A stretch of DNA of 32,202 bases from an uncultured Chitinophagaceae bacterium (GCA_903904335.1 CAIVCF010000214.1:1-32202); one strand, 5' to 3'; positions 1-8,495 are shown, counted from the stretch's first letter. Numbers and translations are program-made. Notes: generated by a model from the sequence alone, not told the origin.

Positions 1-1728
1 AACAGCAACAACTTCTCCTCCTAAGTGAGAAGCGAGTGGTCCCATATCAATGATATAATCTGCTTCACGCATCATCATCTCATCATGTTCAACAACAACA
101 ACTGTATTACCTAAGTCGCGTAGATTTTTCAATACAGCAATTAATTTTTTTGTATCGCGTGAATGCAAACCGATGGATGGCTCATCCAAAATATATAATG
201 AGCTTGTCAAATTACTTCCCAAACTTCTTGTTAATTGTATGCGCTGACTCTCACCGCCGCTTAAAGAATTGGCCAACCGGTTTAAAGTAAGATAACCTAA
301 CCCAACATCTATTAGTGTTTGTATGCGCTGATGTATTTCAATCAATATTCTTTTTGCGATTTGTTTATCGTGTTCGTTTAATTCCAAATTATCAAACCAC
401 ATCTGCAAATCTTTTACCTGCATCGCACATAACTGACCGATATGTTTTTCACCAACTTTTACATATAATGCTTCTTTGCGCAAACGATAACCATTGCAAT
501 CGTGGCATGTTGTTCTTCCACGATAACGGCTTAACAATACACGATACTGAACTTTATATAAATTGGCTTCAACTTCTTTAAAAAAAGCATCAATACCCAA
601 TGCATTGCCAACGCCTTTCCATAATTGCTGATATTCTTTATCCGTTAAATCAGAGATCGGTCGATGAACAGGAAACCCTTTTGCATATTTTATGAACTGA
701 TCTTTCCATGCACTTAACTTCTCTCCTTTCCAAGGTGCCACGGCACCTTCATAAACACTTAATCTTCTGTCGGGAATTACTAAATCATTATCAATTCCTA
801 AAACTTGACTAAACCCTTCACAAGTTGGACAAGCGCCATAAGGGTTATTGAAAGAAAATAAATTTGGAACAGGTTCTTCAAATTGAATACCATCCAATTC
901 AAATTTATTGCTGAAGTGAATTAATTTTTCTCCATCTGTTTCCACATACATTTCACCTTCGCCTTCATAAAATGCTGTGCCAACTGAATCACTTAAACGA
1001 TGCAGATCGTCTTCCTCAAAATCTTTTGTAATGATGCGATCAATCAAAACAAAAGTCGTTAGTCGGGAGTCATTAGTCGGGAGTTTTGACTTCAAATTTT
1101 TATCGGTCAGTTCTAATAATTCTTCGATCCTTAAAATTTCTTTGTTAGAATAAATTCTGCTAAAACCTTTTTGCATTAAAATATTCAACTCTTCTTTTGT
1201 ATCTCGCTTTGCATGTTGTTTAAAAGGAACAAGAATAACAACCTTTGTTCCTTTCTTCATTTTCTGCACTGCCATCACCACATCATTCACATCATCTTTT
1301 TTCACTTCTCTTCCGCTGATGGGAGAAATGGTTTTACCTGCACGTGCAAATAATAATCTTAAATAATCATAAATTTCAGTCATGCTGCCCACCGTACTTC
1401 GTGGCGTTCTGGTAATTACTTTTTGTTCGATGGCAATGGCGGGACATAATCCTTTTATATAGTCTACATCTGGCTTTACCATACGTGCCATAAATTGGCG
1501 GGCATAGGCACTTAAACTTTCAGCATACCTGCGTTGGCCCTCTGCAAATAAAGTGTCGATGGTCAATGAAGATTTACCACTTCCGCTCACTCCCGTAACA
1601 ACAATTAATTTATTGCGCGGAAATTCAACCGTAACATTTTTTAGATTGTGCGTTCTTGCACCTTTCACAATAATATTATCGGAAGCATGCAGCTTAATTT
1701 TCTTATCCTTTTTTTCCTTCGTTATCAT
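1..1728 (-). CDS. uvrA: Excinuclease ABC subunit UvrA (N-terminal 576 residues; 3' end outside window)
   Basis: UvrA is the damage-sensing ATPase of nucleotide excision repair; it loads UvrB on lesions. The frame is open from ATG at 1728 to the window edge with no stop, giving 576 of roughly 940 expected residues. I see Walker A GVSGSGKSS near residue 46, the zinc-binding cysteine pairs CPTC (about 300) and CHDC (about 410), the ABC signature LSGGESQRIQL (about 487) and LDEPSIGLH followed by VVVEHDE. These fix the identity. The start gives MITKEKKDKK, a lysine-rich lead-in just before the conserved GARTHNLKN. Unusual: residues about 216-225, in the part of the protein where the UvrB-binding domain lies, are encoded by a tandem 14-bp DNA repeat and read PTNDSRLTT, where I would expect a shorter loop. 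The truncation is only due to the window boundary. Confidence 0.97.
   Translation of the reverse strand, partial: MITKEKKDKKIKLHASDNIIVKGARTHNLKNVTVEFPRNKLIVVTGVSGSGKSSLTIDTLFAEGQRRYAESLSAYARQFMARMVKPDVDYIKGLCPAIAIEQKVITRTPRSTVGSMTEIYDYLRLLFARAGKTISPISGREVKKDDVNDVVMAVQKMKKGTKVVILVPFKQHAKRDTKEELNILMQKGFSRIYSNKEILRIEELLELTDKNLKSKLPTNDSRLTTFVLIDRIITKDFEEDDLHRLSDSVGTAFYEGEGEMYVETDGEKLIHFSNKFELDGIQFEEPVPNLFSFNNPYGACPTCEGFSQVLGIDNDLVIPDRRLSVYEGAVAPWKGEKLSAWKDQFIKYAKGFPVHRPISDLTDKEYQQLWKGVGNALGIDAFFKEVEANLYKVQYRVLLSRYRGRTTCHDCNGYRLRKEALYVKVGEKHIGQLCAMQVKDLQMWFDNLELNEHDKQIAKRILIEIHQRIQTLIDVGLGYLTLNRLANSLSGGESQRIQLTRSLGSNLTSSLYILDEPSIGLHSRDTKKLIAVLKNLRDLGNTVVVVEHDEMMMREADYIIDMGPLASHLGGEVVAV
1055..1082. 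repeat. Tandem 14-bp repeat inside uvrA
   Basis: Two copies of GTC(G/A)TTAGTCGGGA lie head to tail, followed by a degenerate third start (GTTTTGAC). The repeat stays in the uvrA frame and adds about ten residues. Short direct repeats with this GTCGGGAGTCATTAG flavour occur between genes in related bacteria as I recall them; inside a conserved gene they are unexpected. Confidence 0.75.
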
Positions 1729-1852
1729 AGACTCAACAAATAAACAGAAAATCGGCGGTTAAGTTTGAAATGAGTTTGTAAAAATGTGGATATTGTTGAA
1801 GTCTGCAAATACTTTTCAACAACATACGTTAAAAATTTGTTCCTGGTAAAAA

Positions 1853-1860
1853 CAAAGTTA
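1853..1860 (-). promoter_or_regulatory. Possible -7 box for uvrA
   Basis: On the minus strand this reads TAACTTTG, an exact match to the Bacteroidota -7 consensus TAnnTTTG. It lies about 125 bp upstream of the uvrA start. I see no good TTG about 20 bp further upstream, so the assignment is weak. The rest of 1729-1979 shows no gene and no clear promoter for the sigma-factor gene on the other side. Confidence 0.25.
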
Positions 1861-1979
1861 CTTTCAACACGAGAATTGGAACTAATTGCATTAGTAACTA
1901 TTTTACTTACGCATTAATTCAATTTTCCCTATCCAATTATCCTATCATTTTTGAAGTTTTTTCAAAAAACCTTACCACT

Positions 1980-2561
1980 ATGGAACCGCTACAACAGGCG
2001 TTGGATACGGATTTAATCCGTTCGTTTCAAGAAGGCAATCAACAAGCGCTTGAAACTTTAATTAACCGATACAAGGAGAAAATATTTTCTTCCATCTTCT
2101 TTTTGGTGAAGGATAAATATTTAGCGGAAGACCTGTTCCAAGAAGTATTCATTAAAGTGATCGATACACTCAGAAGCAACCGTTATAATGAAGAAGGAAA
2201 ATTTCTCCAATGGGCTTTACGCATTTCGCATAATTTATGTGTTGATCATTTCAGAAAAGTAAAACGTACTAAAATACTTTACAGCGGTGATGACAAAGAC
2301 ATTTTTGAAGTGATCAATGTAAACAGTGAAAGTGCAGATAATAAATTGGTGCAGGGTCAAAGTCACGATAAGATCCGTTCCATGTTGGAACAATTACCCG
2401 AAGAACAACGTGAAGTGATCGTGCTGCGACATTATGCCGATATGAGTTTTAAAGAAATTGCCAGTATTACCAACACCAGTATCAATACGGCTTTGGGAAG
2501 AATGCGTTATGGACTAATCAATTTGAGAAAGATGATGATCGAGAATCAAATTGCTTTGTAA
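1980..2561 (+). CDS. ECF-type RNA polymerase sigma factor
   Basis: A 193-residue sigma-70 family protein of extracytoplasmic-function size, which would redirect RNA polymerase to a small set of promoters. Region 2 spans about residues 13-95, with the typical LAEDLFQEVFIKV segment. Region 4 spans about 132-185, with LPEEQREVIVLRHYADMSFKEIA followed by a helix-turn-helix ending in GRMRYGLINLRK. Region 3 is absent, as expected for the class. The ATG at 1980 starts directly before the conserved region. No anti-sigma gene with a membrane helix lies next to it: upstream is divergent uvrA, and downstream is convergent dsbD after a strong terminator. It therefore seems to be a single-gene unit, controlled by an unlinked factor or by its own synthesis. 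The regulon cannot be told from the sequence. Confidence 0.93.
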   Translation: MEPLQQALDTDLIRSFQEGNQQALETLINRYKEKIFSSIFFLVKDKYLAEDLFQEVFIKVIDTLRSNRYNEEGKFLQWALRISHNLCVDHFRKVKRTKILYSGDDKDIFEVINVNSESADNKLVQGQSHDKIRSMLEQLPEEQREVIVLRHYADMSFKEIASITNTSINTALGRMRYGLINLRKMMIENQIAL

Positions 2562-2582
2562 CGATTGCTTGCGTATTTATGT

Positions 2583-2614
2583 AAAAAGACCTTGTTCCCA
2601 AACAGGGTCTTTTT
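2583..2614. terminator. Bidirectional terminator between sigma factor and dsbD
   Basis: AAAAAGACC pairs perfectly with GGTCTTTTT; a TGT/ACA step continues the stem past one mismatch, closing on a short loop. It has a T run on both strands, so it can end both convergent genes. Its right arm overlaps the dsbD stop codon. Confidence 0.85.
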
Positions 2615-4556
2615 ATTTTCGATCAAACGCTTCTTTACCGCACACCAGCCATATTTTATATTCGTTAGCATCGGGTGTATAACCAACAGGATTATTCATG
2701 AGTTGTTGCTGCGTATTTAAAATAACATACAAAGGTTGCGTTACCTGATTAAAATTCTCTGCCTGAAAAGTTGCCCATTTATCACCAATAGTTGTTATCT
2801 CTTTTTTATTGCCGTCTTTGGTTGTATATGTAAATCTTTGTTCGATCGGTAATTTTTCTTTGTCATCCACATACAATGAAACCAAAATAAAATTCTTTTT
2901 GATGTAATCACTTACATCTGGTTTTGTCCAAACATTCTCTTCCATTTTTCTGCAATTCACGCAGGCCCATCCGGTAAAATCGATCAACAAAGGTTTATTT
3001 TCCTTTTTTGCCAATTGCAAAGCCTTATCAAAATCATTTATCACATCTGCTTCCAATCCTTTTTCGCGTACATTATCTTTTCCGTAAATGCTGTAATGCA
3101 ACGGTGGCGGAAATCCACTCAGTAATTGAAGGTTCGCATACTTTGTTGATGTAACGCCGGGAATTAAATACAACGTAAATACCAATGCCAATACGCCAAC
3201 AAGCTTCCTTGCATTGGTAATTTTCATTCCTTTATAATCATGCGGCAAACGAAGAATGCCGAAAAGATATAAAGTCAATCCTGAACCGATCAAAATCCAT
3301 ATTGCAAAAAAAGTTTCACGTTTAATCAATCCCCAATGCATCACGAGATCAGCATTTGATAAGAATTTAAACGCCAATGCCAGTTCAACAAATGCCAATA
3401 CTTTTTTTACTGTATCTAACCAACCGCCTGACTTTGGTAATGAGTGCAACCAATTTGGGAAGATGGCAAACAATGCAAAAGGCAATGCGAGTGCTAAACC
3501 AAATCCCGCCAACCCGCTTGTTAATTGCCATGCACCCCCACTCAATGAACCAACCAATAAAGAACCTAAGATCGGACCTGTACATGAAAATGAAACGATT
3601 GCCAATGTTAATGCCATGAAGAAGATACCACCAACACTTGTCAACCCGCTTTTAGAATCTGCACTGTTTGCAATGCCGCTCGGCAAAGTGATCTCAAAGA
3701 ATCCAAAAAATGAAATAGCGAATACAATAAAAATGACAAAGAAAATAATATTCAGTGTTGAACTTGTTGAAATATTATTGAACACTTCGGGTTGCACATT
3801 TCCCAAAATATGAAATGGGATACTTGCCAACACATAGATCAGAAAAATAAAAAAACCGTACAATGCCCCGTTTCGCACTGCTTGTTTATGATTGGGTGAA
3901 CGTTTTGTAAAGAATGAAACGGTTACGGGAATCATCGGAAACACGCAAGGTGTAAGCAATGCGATCAAGCCACCGAGAAAACCAATAAAGAAGATAGATA
4001 AAAAACCTGCACTTGCTGAACTGCTTTTTGCACCACAATCATTAACAGGATGATCCAGATCAACTGAAGATGATTTTAATTTTTGTGCATCAACTGATAC
4101 AACAACACCACCTTCTAAACTTACCACAAATGGTTGTTCTGCCTGCTGAAACTCATTGCCTTTTCCCAAGGAAGAACTGATAGTTCCTTTTAAACTTGCC
4201 GGAACAATACCTTTTATTTTTATTTGCTGAATTACGGCTATGCTGTCTGTAAAAGCATTTACTTTTTTGAAAATCGCATCATTTATTATTTCAGGAGCAT
4301 GATCAAAAGCAGGAGCAGTAACTGCTTGTGCATTTTCGTATTCGAAAGAAAATTTTACCGTTTCCAGATCTTTTACTGAAGGATTGATGCCATACAAATG
4401 CCAGCCCTCTTTTATTTTGCCGGCAGCTTTTAATTCATATAATCCATCGCTTATTTTTTTTGATTGAACAGAGAATGTTACCAAACTATCTGTTTGTGCA
4501 AATCCAATAACAGCCGTAAAAAAAGTAAGGATAAAACTGATGAAAAATTTCTTCAT
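2613..4556 (-). CDS. dsbD: Thiol:disulfide interchange protein DsbD, alpha domain lacking its cysteine pair
   Basis: DsbD carries reducing electrons from cytoplasmic thioredoxin across the inner membrane to periplasmic thiol proteins. The 647-residue protein has a signal peptide (1-20), an N-terminal immunoglobulin-like alpha domain (about 25-150), an eight-helix-type membrane core (about 184-470) and a C-terminal thioredoxin-like gamma domain. The membrane cysteines are present in LTPCVFPMIP (C204) and SFSCTGPILG (C325), and the gamma CxxC is WACVNC (C532/C535). In the alpha domain, however, the segment TISSSLGKGNEFQQ has Gly131 and Phe136 where the family has its catalytic cysteines. The separate protein encoded just upstream keeps both at its own positions 131 and 136. 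Start at 4556 is the only ATG giving a complete signal peptide. It is the last gene of a likely minus-strand operon and ends in a hairpin terminator. Confidence 0.95.
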   Translation of the reverse strand: MKKFFISFILTFFTAVIGFAQTDSLVTFSVQSKKISDGLYELKAAGKIKEGWHLYGINPSVKDLETVKFSFEYENAQAVTAPAFDHAPEIINDAIFKKVNAFTDSIAVIQQIKIKGIVPASLKGTISSSLGKGNEFQQAEQPFVVSLEGGVVVSVDAQKLKSSSVDLDHPVNDCGAKSSSASAGFLSIFFIGFLGGLIALLTPCVFPMIPVTVSFFTKRSPNHKQAVRNGALYGFFIFLIYVLASIPFHILGNVQPEVFNNISTSSTLNIIFFVIFIVFAISFFGFFEITLPSGIANSADSKSGLTSVGGIFFMALTLAIVSFSCTGPILGSLLVGSLSGGAWQLTSGLAGFGLALALPFALFAIFPNWLHSLPKSGGWLDTVKKVLAFVELALAFKFLSNADLVMHWGLIKRETFFAIWILIGSGLTLYLFGILRLPHDYKGMKITNARKLVGVLALVFTLYLIPGVTSTKYANLQLLSGFPPPLHYSIYGKDNVREKGLEADVINDFDKALQLAKKENKPLLIDFTGWACVNCRKMEENVWTKPDVSDYIKKNFILVSLYVDDKEKLPIEQRFTYTTKDGNKKEITTIGDKWATFQAENFNQVTQPLYVILNTQQQLMNNPVGYTPDANEYKIWLVCGKEAFDRK

Positions 4557-4626
4557 GCGGAGAGATTGTTTGAATTTAGTTTGTCTTGTAGCATCTGGTC
4601 AAAGATGCAAGAGGGCGGAAATTCGT

Positions 4627-4658
4627 TGCTTTGTTGAATGTATTAATGCAACAAAGCA
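4627..4658 (-). other. Intercistronic hairpin between the DsbD-alpha gene and dsbD
   Basis: TGCTTTGTTG and CAACAAAGCA form a perfect 10-bp inverted repeat with a 12-nt loop, in the 126-bp gap between the two Dsb genes. No T run follows it in the direction of transcription, so it is not a standard terminator. It may be an mRNA processing or stability element that sets the ratio of the two products. Confidence 0.55.
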
Positions 4659-4682
4659 TCATTAAAAATTTAATGAACAGAA

Positions 4683-5132
4683 TTATTGCAATTTGATCTC
4701 AAATGATTTTTTTACAGGCGGCAAACATTCTTCATCATTACAAACCATGTATTCTACCGTTCCGGAAACAGTGGTAGTGGCTTTTGCTTTCAGTTTTGCA
4801 GTTTGAACAAACTGAACGCTGTTTGAAAAATACAACACTTCTGATTTGAAATTAGGATCATTCACTTTTTCTAATTTACCAATCTCTGCAACCTTTCCAT
4901 CAAGTGCAACCAAAGGATTTGTTTTGAAACTGAACTTAGTGGGTATCGGTCCTTTGCCTGTGAATTGCGAATAAATATGCCAAGGTTTTTCAACCGTTGC
5001 AGTGGCAATCAATTCATACACACCATCTGATTTTTTTTTGCTTTCAAATTTCCAATTGACTGGATTTTTTGACTGTGCATTTATAACAAAAGCAAATAAA
5101 ACCGCAATAACAACAAAAGATATTTTTTTCAT
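4683..5132 (-). CDS. Stand-alone periplasmic DsbD alpha-domain protein
   Basis: A 149-residue secreted protein: signal peptide 1-19 (cleavage near INAQS), then a single DsbD-alpha (immunoglobulin-like) domain. It ends in VEYMVCNDEECLPP, with cysteines 131 and 136, the redox pair of this domain family. It resembles the N-terminal domain of the adjacent DsbD: SKKKSDGVYEL here against SKKISDGLYEL there, followed in both by a WH(I/L)Y motif. This suggests a duplication. I infer that it receives electrons from the DsbD gamma domain and passes them to periplasmic clients, since DsbD's own alpha domain has lost these cysteines. It starts 9 bp after the purQ stop and lies 126 bp before dsbD, so cotranscription is likely. 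In this family such proteins are often annotated only as DsbD domain-containing. Confidence 0.9.
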   Translation of the reverse strand: MKKISFVVIAVLFAFVINAQSKNPVNWKFESKKKSDGVYELIATATVEKPWHIYSQFTGKGPIPTKFSFKTNPLVALDGKVAEIGKLEKVNDPNFKSEVLYFSNSVQFVQTAKLKAKATTTVSGTVEYMVCNDEECLPPVKKSFEIKLQ

Positions 5133-5141
5133 GTGTGCTAA

Positions 5142-5801
5142 TTAATTCAATCCTAAAATTTCAAAAACTTTTTTTCCGTCGATATTATTCAATGCTGATG
5201 AAGTGGCCCTTTCAGGATGCGGCATCATTCCAAAAACATTTCCTTTACTATTACGGATGCCTGCAATATTCCTTACAGTTCCGTTGGGATTATTTTTTTC
5301 ATCCACATTACCGTTCTCATCGCAATAGCGGAAAATGATCTGTTTGTTTGCTTCTAATTCATTCAATAATTTTTCATCAGCATAATATCTGCCATCGCCG
5401 TGAGCAATCGGAATTTTTAAAGGCTCCCCATCATCAGTTTTAATAAAAACATTCTTGCAGGCAAATTGTTGTTGCCCGTTTGACAATAACACACCCGGCA
5501 ATAAATGGCTTTCACATAAAATTTGAAATCCGTTACAAACACCCAATACTTTTCCACCTTTATTGGCAAATTCGATCACACTCTGCATCATCGGGCTGAA
5601 ACGTGCGATGGCGCCGCAACGAAGATAATCGCCGTAAGAAAATCCGCCGGGTAAAATGATGCAATCATCAGTTGTAAACATACTCAGGTCTTTATCTTTA
5701 TGCCAAAGCATGATCACTTCTTTGCCCAAATCATTTTGCAAAGCATCCTGCATGTCCCTGTCGCAATTGGAACCGGGAAAAACAACTACTCCGAATTTCA
5801 T
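5142..5801 (-). CDS. purQ: Phosphoribosylformylglycinamidine synthase, glutaminase subunit PurQ
   Basis: PurQ hydrolyses glutamine and passes ammonia to PurL for the FGAR-to-FGAM step of de novo purine synthesis in the cytoplasm. The 219-residue class I amidotransferase has the family start MKFGVVVFPGSNCDRD, the oxyanion-loop motif LPGGFSYGDYLR, the nucleophile Cys89 in GVCNGFQIL, and His195 and Glu197 in MMPHPERA. The small size means PurL and PurS must be encoded separately; neither is in the window. It lies 46 bp after a membrane-protein gene and 9 bp before the DsbD-alpha gene, an unusual partner set for purine synthesis. No purine riboswitch or obvious operator is seen upstream. Confidence 0.97.
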   Translation of the reverse strand: MKFGVVVFPGSNCDRDMQDALQNDLGKEVIMLWHKDKDLSMFTTDDCIILPGGFSYGDYLRCGAIARFSPMMQSVIEFANKGGKVLGVCNGFQILCESHLLPGVLLSNGQQQFACKNVFIKTDDGEPLKIPIAHGDGRYYADEKLLNELEANKQIIFRYCDENGNVDEKNNPNGTVRNIAGIRNSKGNVFGMMPHPERATSSALNNIDGKKVFEILGLN

Positions 5802-5847
5802 AGTAAAAGTTTAGCTGTAAAGGTACTATCCCAAAATAAAAAGACCG

Positions 5848-6831
5848 TTAAATTTTGATCAGCTCTAAATTATTGTGGATAACAATAATGACAGCTATCC
5901 AAAATAACAAATTGGGTAACCACAAGCGTTTAGGATTTAGAAAAGCATTGGAAATAAATGATACCAAGGGAACCATACATAGTATGCCGGATTCAATTCC
6001 TGCATTTTGAAATACAAAAGGAATGGGCAAAAGAATGAGCAACATCACCAACATCACCGACCAATTCTTTCTTAATTGAATCACCATCCTGTTTGATGCA
6101 GGCACCCAATAAATAAATCCAAACAATAATAATATTACAATGGCGGATAGGTTAATCCAAAGCCAAACATCTGCTTTTTGTACCGGAAGCATGAATTGTA
6201 TATCCGGAATAAAATGATAGAGCTCATTCATGTTATTGATGAGATACAGGCCTGCAATTAAAAAATAATACGGAGTAATGATTCCGATCATCAGAACAAA
6301 CCATTCGGTAATCCTGAAAGGTCTCACAACTGCCAAGGCAAACAGTACTACTAAAATCAATAATGCAGTTGGATGGTAACTTAAGATAGTAAGACCTACG
6401 ATCAATCCTGTATTAAATAATAAAGTTTTCGGTGCCGGATGATTATATAATTTACTGAGTTGAATAAAGATCAGCACTACCAGTGAATTGGCGATAAGCG
6501 CCGGCGTTAATGCACACCATTGTGGTAAAAATGCAGTCAACAAAATATACGACATTGCTGTGGTGAAGCCTGTCTGCTGAAACATTTTCAATTCATTCAA
6601 TACCATGTTTAATCGGATCGATTGCACCAACACAAAAACAAAATAAATGACAAAGATGAATGTGCCGGGCAGTGGCTGAATATATCTGCGAAATAAAACA
6701 GAAAGTAGTCCATCATCATCACTGATAACGACCAATGGTGTACTTACAAAAAAATGTACATGTACAGCCAAACATAAGATCACCAGAAAAATAAGTGCAA
6801 TGATTGATTTGTCTCTGAAAAATGTTACCAC
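5848..6831 (-). CDS. Multi-pass membrane protein, DUF6427-like
   Basis: A 327-residue, very hydrophobic protein with around ten predicted membrane segments, starting at about residues 10-30 (IIALIFLVILCLAVHVHFF). Short polar loops include ISDDDGLLSVLFRRY and RRYIQPLPG. Size, topology and the Phe/Leu/Ile-rich helices recall the Bacteroidota membrane family DUF6427; that assignment is from memory and tentative. No catalytic motif is recognised. It begins 13 bp after the stop of the upstream 504-residue secreted protein and ends 46 bp before purQ, so these genes are probably transcribed together. A transporter, flippase or envelope assembly role is possible, but nothing in the sequence decides it. 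Confidence 0.7.
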   Translation of the reverse strand: MVTFFRDKSIIALIFLVILCLAVHVHFFVSTPLVVISDDDGLLSVLFRRYIQPLPGTFIFVIYFVFVLVQSIRLNMVLNELKMFQQTGFTTAMSYILLTAFLPQWCALTPALIANSLVVLIFIQLSKLYNHPAPKTLLFNTGLIVGLTILSYHPTALLILVVLFALAVVRPFRITEWFVLMIGIITPYYFLIAGLYLINNMNELYHFIPDIQFMLPVQKADVWLWINLSAIVILLLFGFIYWVPASNRMVIQLRKNWSVMLVMLLILLPIPFVFQNAGIESGILCMVPLVSFISNAFLNPKRLWLPNLLFWIAVIIVIHNNLELIKI

Positions 6832-6844
6832 GGATTAATGATTA

Positions 6845-8359
6845 TTAAAGTTCCACTTTTGCAAAGCAAACATAATTCCTGAATTGACAAGGAACAATTA
6901 TTGTTCTGGCACCTACTTGTTTTGCATGACGCGGCATAAACTCATATCCTTTATCAAGATTTTTTAATGTGGCATTATGTGACAGTTGCCCATCAGGTGA
7001 AATGGTTTGATCACTGAATACAGTTTGCCTTTTTTCCTGCACGTTAAAAAGATAATGGATCTGATCACCTGTATTGATCAATCCATATCCTATAAGATTA
7101 TCAGTATTATCATCAAACTGCGATTTATGAACCACATTGCTCCATTCCATCTTTCCTTGTTCATTAAAAGAAAAAACGGCGATATTATCAGCGAAATAAC
7201 GCGTTTGATTCATTGAATTATATCTTGATCCCGGATAATAATAAGGCGAGCCATAAGCATAATAGCCCGGCGACATCATATAAGACCCTCCATACATATA
7301 ATCCCAGCGGTTCATGGGTGCAGTTCCTCTTGTGGATGAAGAATTAGCTTCAGAAGAAATAATAAATCCTCCATCATTTTTCATAATGATATGCCGGAGG
7401 AAATAATCATTGAATGCCGTTTTAAGGGTATTTTCTCCGCGAGCCTCTGCTCTTAATTCTTCAGAAAATGCAGCAGTTGTGTTATATTTTTCTTTACCGC
7501 TTTGTTTATCCCATAAATACATATATAGGCCATCTACATTACTTCTTTTTTGTTTGCTGAAAAAAGAAGTGATCAGATAATGTTTATTGAAATTGTCAAC
7601 TTTAAGTCTGATATCATCCAGATACATGCCTGTTAATTTGGGATCGATTGCTTTTACTTCATCCGCCAAAGAAGCTTTAGTGAGCAGGGTTATCTTCGAA
7701 ATATTATCATTCTGCGAAGTTCCCCATGCTTTTAAAAAAGCCAGATCCCCATCATTGTCTAATTGAAACTCTGTTAAAAAATCATTGTGTTCGGGCATGG
7801 GAATATTCACACGTGTTCTGTGAATCATGCTGAGAGAATGATCAACCAGAACAGTTGTGAGTATATTTTCATTATCGTGTTTTGTATTGATCTTGAATAT
7901 CATCACTTTCTGTTTATCATCACTATGAATAACAGAATAGATCTTTGTGGAAGCATTGAAATTTATTTCGGTGGAATCCAATTGTACAGGGTCGGTCATC
8001 AACTTGCCTTTGCCATCTAATTTGGCAGCCATACAAAACACAGTGTTTTTTCTTTGGTATTCATAGATCATCAGAAAATAATCAGGATAATTGACAAATT
8101 CAATATTAATGATCCTGTCAGGCAAATAACCCATTCTTGTTTTATCTGTCAATTTCATATCTGCATCGTAAACAGATATAAAACTTGTTTCACGAAAATT
8201 TTTATATATCAGCACATTGCCGTTTATCTTTCCGATGATATCATAGCTAAGTGTTCTGCTGTCATCCTTATCAGGTTCAGTATATATGATACACTGTGCG
8301 GTAGAAGAAAAATAAATGCACAGAAACGGTATAATGGAAAGAAAAATAACTTTTTTCAT
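6845..8359 (-). CDS. Secreted protein of unknown function
   Basis: A 504-residue protein with a clear signal peptide (MKKVIFLSIIPFLCIYFSSTAQ). The rest is rich in short beta-strand-like stretches, compatible with a beta-propeller-like or repeat fold, but no family motif is recognised. A loop at about residues 355-390 is remarkably rich in Tyr, Gly, Ser and Met (MYGGSYMMSPGYYAYG, then SPYYYPGSRYNS), a low-complexity surface segment often seen in exported Bacteroidota proteins. There is no lipobox and no type IX C-terminal signal; the end is CFAKVEL. A periplasmic location is the simplest reading. It is the first gene of the likely operon leading to purQ and dsbD, and has a TACATTTG box just upstream of its start. 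Confidence 0.75.
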   Translation of the reverse strand: MKKVIFLSIIPFLCIYFSSTAQCIIYTEPDKDDSRTLSYDIIGKINGNVLIYKNFRETSFISVYDADMKLTDKTRMGYLPDRIINIEFVNYPDYFLMIYEYQRKNTVFCMAAKLDGKGKLMTDPVQLDSTEINFNASTKIYSVIHSDDKQKVMIFKINTKHDNENILTTVLVDHSLSMIHRTRVNIPMPEHNDFLTEFQLDNDGDLAFLKAWGTSQNDNISKITLLTKASLADEVKAIDPKLTGMYLDDIRLKVDNFNKHYLITSFFSKQKRSNVDGLYMYLWDKQSGKEKYNTTAAFSEELRAEARGENTLKTAFNDYFLRHIIMKNDGGFIISSEANSSSTRGTAPMNRWDYMYGGSYMMSPGYYAYGSPYYYPGSRYNSMNQTRYFADNIAVFSFNEQGKMEWSNVVHKSQFDDNTDNLIGYGLINTGDQIHYLFNVQEKRQTVFSDQTISPDGQLSHNATLKNLDKGYEFMPRHAKQVGARTIIVPCQFRNYVCFAKVEL

Positions 8360-8378
8360 GATAAGATATTTTACTGTT

Positions 8379-8386
8379 CAAATGTA
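8379..8386 (-). promoter_or_regulatory. Probable -7 box for the 8359-to-2613 operon
   Basis: On the minus strand this reads TACATTTG, an exact TAnnTTTG match, 20 bp before the start codon at 8359. That would leave a short leader of about a dozen bases. The -33 element is not clear, so this is a moderate call. It would be the promoter of the whole five-gene block if that is one operon. Confidence 0.45.
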
Positions 8387-8460
8387 AGCTATGAAAAGCT
8401 TTATAGTTTTAAATTAATTGTGAAAAATAATTATCCCCGAAAACAAAGGTTCAGGGTATT

Positions 8461-8495
8461 TTGAACAATTTTATTTTGGCTATTGTATTGTTCAA
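8461..8495. promoter_or_regulatory. Inverted repeat upstream of the alpha/beta hydrolase pair
   Basis: TTGAACAAT and ATTGTTCAA are perfect 9-bp arms separated by 17 bp. They lie 37 bp before the first hydrolase start. They could be an operator for a dimeric regulator or a leader hairpin. No T run follows. Confidence 0.45.

Noticed and set aside
3256-3813. 185-codon plus-strand ORF opposite dsbD
   Set aside because: It lies wholly antisense to the conserved membrane core of DsbD and reads as an Asn/Pro/Lys-rich artefact of that coding strand.
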